Under the pieces are notes generated by a model. The model was given only the letters and a program-made list of their open reading frames with translations. It did no database searches and was not told where the DNA came from. Shown in pieces: positions 15,611-24,060 of a stretch of 64,000 bases of DNA (position 1 is the first letter of the stretch; each line of letters starts with the position of its first letter). Position numbers and translations under genes: made by a program. The stretch is taken from NCBI GenBank assembly GCA_016790225.1, contig JAEUOZ010000023.1, positions 1 through 64,000 of the forward strand. Reading direction: 5' to 3'. Origin of the DNA: Rubrivivax sp. (GTDB lineage: Bacteria > Pseudomonadota > Gammaproteobacteria > Burkholderiales > Burkholderiaceae).

Positions 15611-16228
15611 ATGCAAAGACGACAAGCTCTGTTCACCGCGCTGGCTGCGGCCGGCCTTGTGCTCAGCGGATGCGCCAGCGGGCCGGCCGACGGCGGCTGG
15701 ACCACGCTGATCGACGGCGACAAGGGTCTGGACAACTGGAATGCCATCGGCAATGCCAACTGGCGGGCCGAAGCGGGTGCGATCGTGGCCGACAAGGGTG
15801 TGGTCGGCTTCCTGGTGTCCAAGCAGTCCTACAAGGATTTCGCCATCCGCGCCGAGTTCTGGGCCGCGACGGATACCAACAGCGGCATCTTCCTTCGCCT
15901 GTCGGACGCAAAGAACATCACCGCCGACAACTCCTACGAGGTCAACATCTGGGACATCCGCCCGGATCCCAAATACGGCACCGGCGGCATCGTCAACTTT
16001 GCGGCCGTGCCCGTGCCGCCGGTCTTTCTGGCCGGTGGCCGCTGGAACGTCTACGAGATCGAAGCGCGCGGCCCGCGGGTGACGGTCAAGCTGAACGGCG
16101 CGACCACGGTCACGATGAACAACGACAAGTTTGCCGCCGGCCCGTTTGCGCTGCAGTTCGGCCCGGGCGTGCAAGGCGTGGTGGGCGGGCCCATCAAGTG
16201 GCGCAAGGTGCAGGTCAAGGCATTGTGA
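15611..16228 (+). CDS. DUF1080 (3-keto-disaccharide hydrolase-like) lipoprotein
   Basis: Protein of 205 residues. Signal and lipobox MQRRQALFTALAAAGLVLSG then Cys. The body is a jelly-roll DUF1080 domain: GWTTLIDGDKGLDNWNAIGN, FAIRAEFWAATDTNSGIFLR, YEVNIWDI and FALQFGPGVQGVVGGPIKWR. DUF1080 proteins bind or cleave modified sugars such as 3-keto-glycosides. As a lipoprotein it would sit in the periplasm or outer membrane. AGAGGAG at 15598-15604 is the ribosome-binding site. A duplicated hairpin repeat follows immediately. Confidence 0.85.
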   Translation: MQRRQALFTALAAAGLVLSGCASGPADGGWTTLIDGDKGLDNWNAIGNANWRAEAGAIVADKGVVGFLVSKQSYKDFAIRAEFWAATDTNSGIFLRLSDAKNITADNSYEVNIWDIRPDPKYGTGGIVNFAAVPVPPVFLAGGRWNVYEIEARGPRVTVKLNGATTVTMNNDKFAAGPFALQFGPGVQGVVGGPIKWRKVQVKAL

Positions 16229-16386
16229 GTGCCCCCAGGGCCGGGCTGCGCCCAGCCCGCCCCCCGTGGGGGTTCAAGCAAAGTGGCAAAGCCACATTTG
16301 CTTGAGAGCGCCCCCAGGGCCGGGCTGCGCCCAGCCCGCCCCCCGCGGGGGTTCAAGCAAAGTGGCAAAGCCACATTTGCTTGAGA
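16229..16386 (+). repeat. Duplicated 79-bp hairpin repeat (terminator-like)
   Basis: Two nearly identical 79-bp units in direct tandem (16229-16307, 16308-16386). Each contains GGGCTG-CGC-CCAGCCC pairing and a long hairpin, TCAAGCAAAGTGGC opposed by GCCACATTTGCTTGA around AAA (16274-16305 and 16353-16384). Placed between two + strand genes, it may terminate transcription of the upstream gene. Repeats of this type are dispersed in Burkholderiales genomes (from memory, not checked). Confidence 0.8.
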
Positions 16387-16580
16387 GCGCCCGGGCGCTT
16401 CGGGCACCGGCGCGCTGGTCGCGTTTGCGTCCTTTGGCCCAACTTGTCTCGAATGGCGACAAGCGGGGCCGGCCTGGAATTCCCCGCGCCGCGCCAAGCC
16501 CTTGATTTCATTGAGCACAGGCCGGTGGCACGGGTCTCGCGTTGGAGTGACTCCACTTCCACGTCATCGCGAGGTCCGTC

Positions 16581-17492
16581 ATGGCCAATGTCACTTTTTC
16601 GTCGCCCGTCATGGCGCGCGACCTTACCGTCTATGCCGTTGCGGGAGACCGCGGCACCTTGCTGGGTCTGGCCATCGCGCATGGCATTCCGCTGCCGCAC
16701 GATTGCCAGGATGGCGACTGCGGCTCGTGCATCGTCGAGGTGGTACACATGGCCGGCCGCGTGCGCAACGGACTGGCCATGACCGAGAAGGAAAAGGAAC
16801 TGCTGCGCCAGCTCGGCAAGATCACCAAGGAAGAGATCATGGACGCCGAGGTCAACGACATGCCGCCCCGGCATCGTCTGGCCTGCCAATGCTTCGTGCG
16901 TGACGAAGACATCCTCGTGCGCTTCGAAGGCGACATGACGCTGCCGCCCAAGGGGCCGGCCCTGTCGCTGGCCGCCGGCATCTACCAGGGCGGTGTGCGC
17001 ATGAAGACCGTCGGCGAGTTCCTCAGCTTCTCGGTGCAGGTCGAAGAAGACGCGGCGATCCACTTCGAGCAACTGGCCGATGCCATGAAGGGCTGCGGCA
17101 ACGACGATGTCGAAGCGCTGTTCCGGCAACTGGCCGGCTACTCACGCCTGCACCTGGCCGAAGCCCGCGACAAGTGCGAGCGCAGCGGTGTCACGCCGCT
17201 GCTGCCTTCCAAGACCGCATGGCCCGACAACGCCACGCCCGAGCGCACGGACCTGTGGGCCGGCGACCCGCGCTTGACGCGCCTGGGCGCACTGAAGGCC
17301 GCGCTGCAGGGCGAACGCCGCGGCTACGAGTTCTATTACGCCGTGGCCGGCACGACGCGCTTTCCGGAGATCCGTGCGCTGGCCCAGGAGTTTGTGCGCG
17401 AAGAGGCCGAGCATGTGGAGAAGCTCAGGCAGTGGATCGAGCAGGAAGAGGCCGCGCTGCGACGGCAGGAAGCCGTGCCCGGCGGTGCCTGA
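16581..17492 (+). CDS. 2Fe-2S ferredoxin / ferritin-like fusion protein
   Basis: Protein of 303 residues. Residues 1-120 are a plant-type ferredoxin: Cys42-x4-Cys47-x2-Cys50 in DCQDGDCGSC, and a later Cys102/Cys104 pair in ACQC. Residues about 140-290 are a ferritin/rubrerythrin-like four-helix domain with SFSVQVEEDAAIHFEQL, GYSRLHLAEARD, GERRGYEFYYAVA and EFVREEAEHVEKLRQW giving the E...ExxH pattern of a di-iron site. The ferredoxin could deliver electrons to the di-iron centre for peroxide or oxygen reduction, or for iron release. Cytoplasmic; no signal. No redox partner gene is adjacent. Confidence 0.8.
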   Translation: MANVTFSSPVMARDLTVYAVAGDRGTLLGLAIAHGIPLPHDCQDGDCGSCIVEVVHMAGRVRNGLAMTEKEKELLRQLGKITKEEIMDAEVNDMPPRHRLACQCFVRDEDILVRFEGDMTLPPKGPALSLAAGIYQGGVRMKTVGEFLSFSVQVEEDAAIHFEQLADAMKGCGNDDVEALFRQLAGYSRLHLAEARDKCERSGVTPLLPSKTAWPDNATPERTDLWAGDPRLTRLGALKAALQGERRGYEFYYAVAGTTRFPEIRALAQEFVREEAEHVEKLRQWIEQEEAALRRQEAVPGGA

Positions 17493-17883
17493 CCCCGGCG
17501 GAGCACAAACCTCCGGGGCTTGACCCCGGCGCGCCTCAGCGGCCGCGTCGGCGATCCATCGTCGACTTTTCGAGAATCGCGAAGAGGCGCGCGACGCGGG
17601 TGTTCCAGGAAGCCCAGAAGGAAGTCATGTTGAAGCCCGGTGGATGAAGAGCGGGCGATGATGCCCGGCTTCCTGTCCGCGCGCCGAGCGTCGCGCGAAA
17701 GACCGGCTGGCGGCGCACAATCAGGGCCGGTCTTGCGCGCCCTGGCGCCGCGCATGGGCCCGTCGACCGCATGCCGCCCCGCATCTGCCGCTTACTGCTG
17801 AATCTGCCGTGTGACCACGCGACCGCGGCGCGAGGCTGCGCCTTCCAAGGCCCGGGCCCTAAGCGCCTGCGGATCGCAGCGCC
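17493..17883. other. Intergenic stretch, no convincing gene
   Basis: About 390 GC-rich bases. The only item of note is a 30-codon minus-strand frame (17628 to 17536) without a ribosome-binding site. No clear promoter, terminator or repeat seen. Confidence 0.4.
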
Positions 17884-18285
17884 ATGACGGCCGATTTCCT
17901 GCTGCGCTTTGTCTCGTTGTGTGTGCTGCTGGCTGGCGCGGAGACGCTGCACGGCATCGCCCGCACGCTGTGGGTGGTGCCGCGACTGGGCAAGGCGCGT
18001 GCGCAGCAACTGAGCATCGTCACCGGCTCGCTGCTGGCCTTCGGCATCTGCTTCCTGCGCGTGCCCGATCTGGGCGTGCAGACCACAGCCGGCCTGCTGG
18101 CGCTGGGCCTGGCACTGGCCGTCTTCATGGCCTCGTTCGACATCCTGTTGGGACGCCTGGTGCTGCGCCGCAGCTGGGCCAAGGCATTCAGCGACCTGAA
18201 TCCCGCCACCGGCAATCTGCTCGTCTTCGGGCTCGCGTGGCTGGTGCTGTGCCCGCTGATGGTGAGCAGTCTGAGGGGCGGCTGA
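17884..18285 (+). CDS. Small integral membrane protein
   Basis: Protein of 133 residues with four hydrophobic segments (FLLRFVSLCVLLAGA; IVTGSLLAFGICFL; TTAGLLALGLALAVFMASFD; NLLVFGLAWLVLCPLM). EALHGIARTL-type loop (ETLHGIARTLWVVPRLG) after the first helix recurs in uncharacterised proteobacterial proteins. Function unknown. Confidence 0.65.
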   Translation: MTADFLLRFVSLCVLLAGAETLHGIARTLWVVPRLGKARAQQLSIVTGSLLAFGICFLRVPDLGVQTTAGLLALGLALAVFMASFDILLGRLVLRRSWAKAFSDLNPATGNLLVFGLAWLVLCPLMVSSLRGG

Positions 18286-18646
18286 GCGAAGGGCGGTGGC
18301 GCAATCTGTGCGGGCGTCGAGGCTCAAGCTGCTGCCGGCTCACCGGTTCAGTCCGGCCTGCGCCCAGTGAGATCGCGAGGTTCTGCGCGAAGCGACATGG
18401 AGCGACGCAAAAAACCACACCTTTGCTGGGGATTGAGGGTTTACCCGCATTCACTCCCGCCCCAGTAGCTAACTTACATTCTCAGCAACCGATCACCTCT
18501 TGGCGCTTGAGCCATCAACCGCTGGGGTGTTCGGTTATGGAAGCTGATGATCATCAAGTGCGCAGCTTATGGCGCATCTGATCGTCGCACGTTGACATCG
18601 CTGCGAGGAGCCCGCGCGCCTCGCAGGCAGGGAGGACACCCGCGCG
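18286..18646. other. Intergenic stretch before the decayed export locus
   Basis: About 360 bases with a short AT-richer part (AAAAAACC near 18410). It probably holds the old promoter of the export operon and ends in GGGAGG (18629-18634) before the fusion-protein start. No gene recognised. Confidence 0.4.
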
Positions 18647-19170
18647 ATGAGGTCCCCGCTCTTCAGGCCTGAGCTTGCGCAGCACCGCCAGGCGCAATGG
18701 CTCGGCAGCATCCGCCTGGCACGGCGTCCGAGTTTTGCCTGGGTAACTGGCGTTTCAGTCGGCCTGGCCATGCTGCTCCTGGCCTTCGGCGTTTGGGCTG
18801 AGGTCACCCGCAAGACCACCGTTCCCGGCCTGCTGTTGCCCGTGGGCGGCTTGATCCTGGTGGCTCTGGCCCGCCGGCGCAGCAGCCTGCAAGCCGAAGA
18901 ACGGCAGGCCCTGGCGGAATTGGAAACGGCGGCCCAGCGTGTGCGGTTGGCCCTGCGGAATCTGCAGCGTTATCAGGAACTGGCCGCCAGCGGGTATGTC
19001 TCCACCGTGCAGGCCCAGCAGAAGCAGGAAGAATGGCTGGACATGCAAACCCGGCTCGGCAATGCACAGCGTTCTGTGCAAGCCTTGCAGCGGGATCAAC
19101 AAGTCCTGCTGGACGAGCAGCAAGCCCGTGCGGCCAGTGCCAAGACTTCACAGGTCCAGATGATTGGCAG
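18647..19170 (+). pseudogene. Broken HlyD-family membrane-fusion protein (RaxA/CvaA-like)
   Basis: The start is intact: FRPELAQHRQAQWLGSIRLA, then a membrane helix and VTRKTTVPGLLLPVGGL, as in fusion proteins of C39-peptidase exporters. After GGL the reading frame jumps straight into the coiled-coil part (RRSSLQAEERQALAELETAA, LQRYQELAASGYVSTVQAQQ), so the first barrel and lipoyl half is deleted. Homology fades after about 19170, where the second lipoyl and C-terminal domains should follow, although an open frame runs to 19414. It cannot make a working adaptor. Confidence 0.75.
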
Positions 19171-19365
19171 GCGAGAGCAGAACCGCTTCGGGGCGCTTTC
19201 TGCATACATCAGAACTGTCGAAGAGCTTCGTGCGGTGCGCCGGCAGCCGCTGCGCCATGCAGACCCACTTCAAGCTCCTTTCGCAAGAGGTCGGGACAGT
19301 CTTGACGATCGACAGCTTGGCGCGGTATTCACCGGCCCGCAAAAGCGGAGCTTTCTCGAGCGGAA

Positions 19366-19926
19366 ATGGCCCCAAGAGTTGAGGAGTCTGACAATCCGGA
19401 TGGGATTGAAGTAAGTCCCTTGTGCGAGCAATGGCTCATGAGAAGGCCTTTTTACATATCCCTTTCAGTAACTTTGTTGGCAGGTTCGCTGCTTTGTGTT
19501 GTCTTGCCAGGGAGGGCGCCGTCATCCATGATTGCCGGTGTCTTGGTGATGGCAATGGTGGAAGAGTTCGTCTTTCGTGGTTTGGTGCTAAGGTACCTGC
19601 TGACAGTTTTGGGTACCAACGCAGCGGTATGGTTGGTATCCATGGGATTTGCAGTTGTTCACTTTAACCTCGCTGGAATCCCCTTCTATGCGATAGCTGG
19701 AGCAGCCTTGGGTTACATCGCGGTCGTCGCAGGCAGTTGGATTTGGCCGGCCTTGATACACGCTGCTGTCAACCTATTGATTACTGCGAGAAGCGCGAGT
19801 GGTGCTTCTGAACTGATATTCGATATTTGGACAAACAAGATCATCGGCGGAATATTTGCGGTCATGATGGTACTTGTACTAATGGAGACTGTGGTCAATA
19901 GAAGGAACAGCCTTCCTGGAAGTTGA
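19366..19926 (+). CDS. CPBP-family intramembrane metalloprotease (Abi/CaaX-like)
   Basis: Protein of up to 186 residues, with about five membrane helices. The CPBP motifs are present: MAMVEEFVFRGLVLRYLL (EExxxR), MGFAVVHFNL (FxxxH) and IWPALIHAAVNLLI (HxxxN). CPBP proteins cleave prenylated or other substrates within the membrane and are often immunity proteins in bacteriocin clusters, which suits its place between two broken export genes. GC content is lower than in flanking DNA. The first 25 residues may not be genuine; ATG 19438 is an alternative. Confidence 0.72.
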   Translation: MAPRVEESDNPDGIEVSPLCEQWLMRRPFYISLSVTLLAGSLLCVVLPGRAPSSMIAGVLVMAMVEEFVFRGLVLRYLLTVLGTNAAVWLVSMGFAVVHFNLAGIPFYAIAGAALGYIAVVAGSWIWPALIHAAVNLLITARSASGASELIFDIWTNKIIGGIFAVMMVLVLMETVVNRRNSLPGS

Positions 19927-20511
19927 TAACTGATCGCGTGATCATTTATACTTCCCAGTCTCCATATTCAAGTGGCATTCGTCCAAACAAATTAAACTTT
20001 CTCCAAAGATCTTGATGAGTGATGAACCTCAGCCTACACCGGGTGGCCGCTTCACTCGACGGCGTCATTCGAACGGCCTCCCGCAGCTAGCCTTCAACCG
20101 ATTTGTCCAGATCAAGGCGCCAGTTGAATCGCTACGCGACGTGGTTGGTGACCAAGTTTAGGCGGCTCTCAAACTCGTTCTCGGCTTGAAAAGTTCTGAC
20201 CGTCACTACATTTATGAAGCGCAACGAGTCTGAGATGCTTCGGCAAGTGTGCCGTAGATGAGTCTTGAGTCACCGCCGGGCTTCATCAGTAATCAGGTTG
20301 AGTTGAATGTCGGTGCTTCCTTGGAGTCCGATGTGGTTCAGGAAAAGCGCAGCGTCTGGGAGTAACTTTTTGAGCGACCGATGGCTGTCAGCCAGCAATT
20401 GAAGGCTCTGTCGGATCGCCCAAACAAGACCAGCACGGGAGATTGAGCGAGTGTGGGGCGTAGGAGGCGTGCCGGCAGCAGTCGGCGATGATATCGAGTG
20501 CCGTTTGATCA
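19927..20511. other. Intergenic stretch, probably gene debris
   Basis: About 585 bases, mixed GC. A 48-codon + strand frame (20015-20161) begins with SDEPQPTPGGRFTRRR, but has no ribosome-binding site and no recognised relative. Nothing else persuasive; likely the relics of lost genes. Confidence 0.35.
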
Positions 20512-20943
20512 ATGAGAACTTTGAATGCACCAGAAGTCTTCTACGAATCCGGAGGTTCGGGCCCAATCATCGTGGATCCGAATGTAGGTGTGTCTCCAGA
20601 CGGAACCATGCGGTTCGTGACAGCGGAAAACTGCAACGATAGTCTCTTTCATACGAATATTTTCGGGTCAGTGCTTGAGCCTGGTTAAGTTCCGGATGTT
20701 GCCACAAAGGTTGTTGGTGGTGTTCCGCATCCTGCTGCAGAGTTCATTGGTGGAGGTCTTAGGATTCTTGGAGCTGGAGTAAGAGCAGTAGGGGAGATAT
20801 ATATGGCGAACGCAGTGGCAGAGAACCTGTTGAGGGCTCCGAATCCTGGCAATCCTAAGTACGCACCTGAGGGAGAGGGCAGAAAACTCATGAATGACTT
20901 CAATGGTGCGGCCATACGATCATCTTTAAGTATAGTAGATTAA
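20512..20943 (+). pseudogene. Interrupted gene of unknown function (in-frame TAA at 20686)
   Basis: From ATG 20512 the frame encodes 58 residues (MRTLNAPEVFYESGGSGP..., ending VLEPG), then TAA at 20686-20688. The same frame continues open for 84 more codons to TAA 20943 with a composition that still looks coding: KVVGGVPHPAAEFIGGGLRI, then GEIYMANAVAENLL and NPKYAPEGEGRKLMND. The middle is glycine-zipper-like and hydrophobic. Reading across the stop gives about 142 residues. It may be a decayed bacteriocin or toxin of the adjacent export locus; no homologue is recognised. Confidence 0.45.
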
Positions 20944-21032
20944 CTTGCAGATCAGTCCGCGTCAGCATCAATGGCGCGGCCGCTTGCAGGGTGATAATCC
21001 AGGAACATCATTCATGCGATATCGGAGATTGA

Positions 21033-21557
21033 ATGGTACTCGTGCATTTTAAATCCAAGACGGGTTTGTCACTGATCTGGCCTTTCGCTTGGAGCCGCTC
21101 TGCGAGCAGGGTCCCGGTTCATGTTGGCAGGAGGTCGACTTCTTGGGCTTACTTTATATTGAGTGCAAATGTAGTTTCTCTTGTGCTGGTTGTTGCGTAT
21201 GGTGCATTTTATATTCCGACTCTACTTTATGCTGCCGCAGTACTTCAGGTTTCTCGAGTATTCGCCTCGATTGGTGGAACTAAAATCTTATGGATTGCCC
21301 CCAGCGAAGTTACCTCCGTTTCAAGGGTTCCTGCAATATATATAATCGACGAAGTTGTGTCGAATATCGTTCCCCCATTGATCTTGGCGTCGTGTATATA
21401 TTTGGGCATTTTTGGCGATCGAATGAGTTATGTTGCGTGGGCTCTCATTGTTTTCTATGTCGTATTTGGAGTGGCTGTCACAAGGAACTACATCGGGTCT
21501 CTTGGCTGCGAATTGTCAACGTATTTGTCTGAGAAGGATCGTTTGGATCTCAAGTGA
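21033..21557 (+). CDS. Membrane protein of the decayed bacteriocin region
   Basis: Protein of 174 residues with four hydrophobic segments: SANVVSLVLVVAYGAFYIPT, an adjoining one, VVSNIVPPLILASCIYLGIF and YVAWALIVFYVVFGVAV, and a polar C-terminus. GGAG (21024-21027) lies five bases before the ATG. Low GC for the window. No family recognised; an immunity role would fit its setting but is only a guess. Confidence 0.6.
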   Translation: MVLVHFKSKTGLSLIWPFAWSRSASRVPVHVGRRSTSWAYFILSANVVSLVLVVAYGAFYIPTLLYAAAVLQVSRVFASIGGTKILWIAPSEVTSVSRVPAIYIIDEVVSNIVPPLILASCIYLGIFGDRMSYVAWALIVFYVVFGVAVTRNYIGSLGCELSTYLSEKDRLDLK

Positions 21558-21872
21558 GTATGTGTGCAAGAATTCGCCTGATTGGTCTTGAAGCCCAGAA
21601 GTTACCCATCGCTGATCAACGGCACACTTGCCGAAGCTGCCCAGACTCGCCGCGCTTCATAGGCGTCATGAGCGTCAGAGCCTTGGATGCCGAGAACGAC
21701 TTTGAAGGGCGGCTGAGCTTGGTTACCAATCAGGTAGCGGAATACCCTCTTCAATAGGTCGTGGGAGCGGCGTGATACTGTAGGAAAGTTTCTTCAGAAA
21801 TTTCTTCGCAACTGAAACATGCGCCAGTGACGCGATGTCTGCGTCACTTGGCGTCGAAAGGGAACAGCTGAT
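21558..21872. other. Intergenic stretch
   Basis: About 315 bases between two small membrane-protein genes. No promoter consensus or RNA structure stands out, and no gene is recognised. Confidence 0.35.
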
Positions 21873-22055
21873 ATGGTGAGAAAGAACTTTGCAGCTTGGG
21901 TAAGCTCTTCGGCAACCTTCGGGACTATATCTGGCGTGTTCTGGTTTGGTGAGCCCCAGTTTTCCTTTGCCGAAAGATTTGCCGTCTGGATCGTGTGCTT
22001 TCTTGTGGTTTCGCTTCTTCTGTACAAATACTTTGCCCAGAGAAGCAGTGATTGA
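21873..22055 (+). CDS. Small membrane protein, 60 residues
   Basis: MVRKNFAAWVSSSATFGTIS then a second helix, RFAVWIVCFLVVSLLLYKYF, and a short basic tail. AAAGGGA lies about twelve bases upstream of the ATG. Two helices and small size suggest a bacteriocin-immunity or holin-like protein; neither can be shown. Confidence 0.5.
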   Translation: MVRKNFAAWVSSSATFGTISGVFWFGEPQFSFAERFAVWIVCFLVVSLLLYKYFAQRSSD

Positions 22056-22626
22056 AAGATCGATGGAAGATCGTTTCGAAGAGCCTGCGACGATGAATCA
22101 AGATCATGGGGGCACGGATTCTTCTCTACATCAGCAGATGTTTACCCGTGAATCATGGCTGAGAATTCTCCCGGCTGATAACCTGGATCCGTGGTCGGCC
22201 TTGCAAATGGCACTTCACGCCACCGCCGATCTGCCCGGACTCGCCAGACCGGCAAGCCCCAGCCACGACATGCAGGGCTGCAGCCAAGACCTGGTCGGTT
22301 GCAGTCGCGCTGGCCTGCACTGCGGTCCATGGCGACGCTGTTCGACGCCCATGACGACCATTCGAAGCAGCCATGCCAAGGAACGCCGGGCCTTGGCCTG
22401 CAGCCTCCCCATCTGCCAGCGGATGTTGTAGCCCAGCGCCCAGCTCAATGCATGCACCGTATCAGTCGTCGGTGGCCATCGATGTGCCTTCGGAAACTCC
22501 AAGGAACCGAGGGCAACTGGAATCAATTCTCGGAGTTCCGTCTACCGGCAATCACTCCGCAAACCCAATGTTCACGCGGGTTCCAGCGGTCTTGCAGTGC
22601 CGACTCATTGACTGGTATCAACAATC
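22056..22626. other. Intergenic stretch, gene debris
   Basis: About 570 bases. GC rises again between 22180 and 22450, suggesting a foreign fragment. Open frames on both strands here lack ribosome-binding sites and recognisable motifs. Confidence 0.35.
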
Positions 22627-23430
22627 ATGAAAAGATCGGCTCGCTCCTTGTTGGCGATTATTGTACTCGCCACAGTCTGTATTGACTCATCTGCTGCGCC
22701 GGTTGAGTTTGACGTTTCAGTATGGCCTGCTGCGAGATTGAATGCTCATCAGGGTGAGGTATACATAAACGAGCGGCCAAGATTGGGATGTCTTCGGTCA
22801 TCGGAAAACCAAGTCCTGGATGAGGAGATTGGCGAGGCAGGTCTCATTCTGACAAGGCTTTGCAATAGATGGATTGCAGTTATCAAAACCAAGGCTTCAA
22901 AAGCTGGTAGATATGTTGAAAGATTCGTCGTAGCTCATGAGTTGTTCCATTTATTGGCTCAAATTGATGTCTTGAAGGTTCCGATCCAATACATGCTTGC
23001 CGGCTTTTCCCCATCACAGTCAAGCATCGATCGTCTAAAGGAGGTATTCGCATATGGTCGACATCGGCTGGCGGATGCGTGCAGTCTGAGATCATGGCTC
23101 TTGAATGATGAGGCAAATCATGCACTGTTGGCCAGAGTAGCATTTGAGTGGCCGGCAGAGTATTATGCGTATTTGCACCTCAAGAACCGAATGGGACTTA
23201 CCTTGCCTGAGTATTTGGAATTGAGGGTCGCCTTGGGCGACAGTGACCTCTACGTGCCCGGTGTTCTGCTGGGCATGATTCTGGATGATCATCTGGGCAA
23301 AGAATTCTCCCTTCGCCGACCTGCCAGTGGAATCGAATGGCTTGATCGATTGGCGCTTCTTTGTGGTTCAGACAACATCTCCTTGAATGAAGGGGCAAAC
23401 ACTACCTTGAGGAGCTGGCGCTTTCCGTAG
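22627..23430 (+). CDS. Exported protein with HExxH metallopeptidase motif
   Basis: Protein of 267 residues. Signal peptide MKRSARSLLAIIVLATVCID to about residue 23. A mid-protein helix reads RYVERFVVAHELFHLLAQID, with HELFH as the zinc-binding and catalytic motif. Downstream glutamates in FEWPAEYYAY could be the third ligand, but no standard family is recognised. N-terminal GEVYINERPRLGCL and LTRLCNRWIAVIK suggest a small disulfide-bearing domain. It lies in the low-GC block between the broken export genes. Whether it is an active peptidase is uncertain. Confidence 0.6.
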   Translation: MKRSARSLLAIIVLATVCIDSSAAPVEFDVSVWPAARLNAHQGEVYINERPRLGCLRSSENQVLDEEIGEAGLILTRLCNRWIAVIKTKASKAGRYVERFVVAHELFHLLAQIDVLKVPIQYMLAGFSPSQSSIDRLKEVFAYGRHRLADACSLRSWLLNDEANHALLARVAFEWPAEYYAYLHLKNRMGLTLPEYLELRVALGDSDLYVPGVLLGMILDDHLGKEFSLRRPASGIEWLDRLALLCGSDNISLNEGANTTLRSWRFP

Positions 23431-23621
23431 GCTGTCGGGTTTGGATCATTGGTTCTGTGAGTGCGTGAGTCAACAGTCACTTGCCCGTGGGACGTTTTCT
23501 GCAATGGCAGCCGTCAAACCTGCATCTCATCCCGCTGAAGAGCCGCCCAGATTGAATATATTCGACAGCGTATCTGCATTCTTGTGGCGCCACCAGGTGC
23601 GCCTTTGAAGAGCGCACGGCG

Positions 23622-23998
23622 ATGAAGTTGACACCAATCCTGCAAAGCGAAGCCTCCGAATGCGCCATCGCATCGCCAGCGATGGTCGCCGCGGCTCATG
23701 GCCAGCACCATGATTTGAAAACACTCAGGCGCAGCTTCTCCACCAGCCTGAAAGGCGCAACCCTTCAATCCCTGATTCAAGATGGCGTTGGACGATGTGC
23801 TCACCAGCGGTGAGCGGCAGATGCTCACCGTACTGGTCATCGGCTTTGCCTTGCTCTTGCTGGTGCAAACCGCGATCTGCCTGGCGCGCAGCTGGATGGT
23901 GATGGTGCTGGGCCGCTACGGCCAACACGCTGATCTTCGGCGTTGAAAACCTGCTGGTGCTGTGGTTGGGTGCGCGGCTCATCATGAATGGGCAGCGG
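23622..23998 (+). pseudogene. Broken C39-peptidase ABC exporter (RaxB/CvaB-like)
   Basis: Three pieces of one bacteriocin exporter survive in order. LQSEASECAIASPAMVAAAH and HDLKTLRRSFSTSLKGATLQ (23622-23780) are the peptidase C39 start; the catalytic Cys of SEC is kept but the usual Gly after it is changed. DDVLTSGERQMLTVLVIGFA and CLARSWMVMVLG (about 23777-23920) are from the membrane domain. VENLLVLWLGARLIMNGQ follows in another frame (about 23941-23995). The rest of the peptidase, most membrane helices and the whole ATPase are gone. It pairs with the broken fusion protein at 18647. Confidence 0.78.
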
Positions 23999-24060
23999 CA
24001 GGCACCACCGTCGCCCCATGGCTCCGTCGACGCGGCGCCCGCTGGCGCCTGATGCGCCCC

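Noticed and set aside
17536..17628. 30-codon minus-strand frame starting MTSFWASWNTRV
   Set aside because: Plausible amino-acid flavour, but no ribosome-binding site, no recognised relative and too short to support.
20015..20161. 48-codon + strand frame starting MSDEPQPTPGG
   Set aside because: No ribosome-binding site and no recognised family; kept only as a note within the intergenic stretch.
20270..20566. Minus-strand 98-codon frame
   Set aside because: No ribosome-binding site or motif, and it overlaps the better-supported + strand frame at 20512.
22215..22526. Minus-strand frame resembling a transposase fragment
   Set aside because: Only a vague impression; no catalytic motif could be identified.
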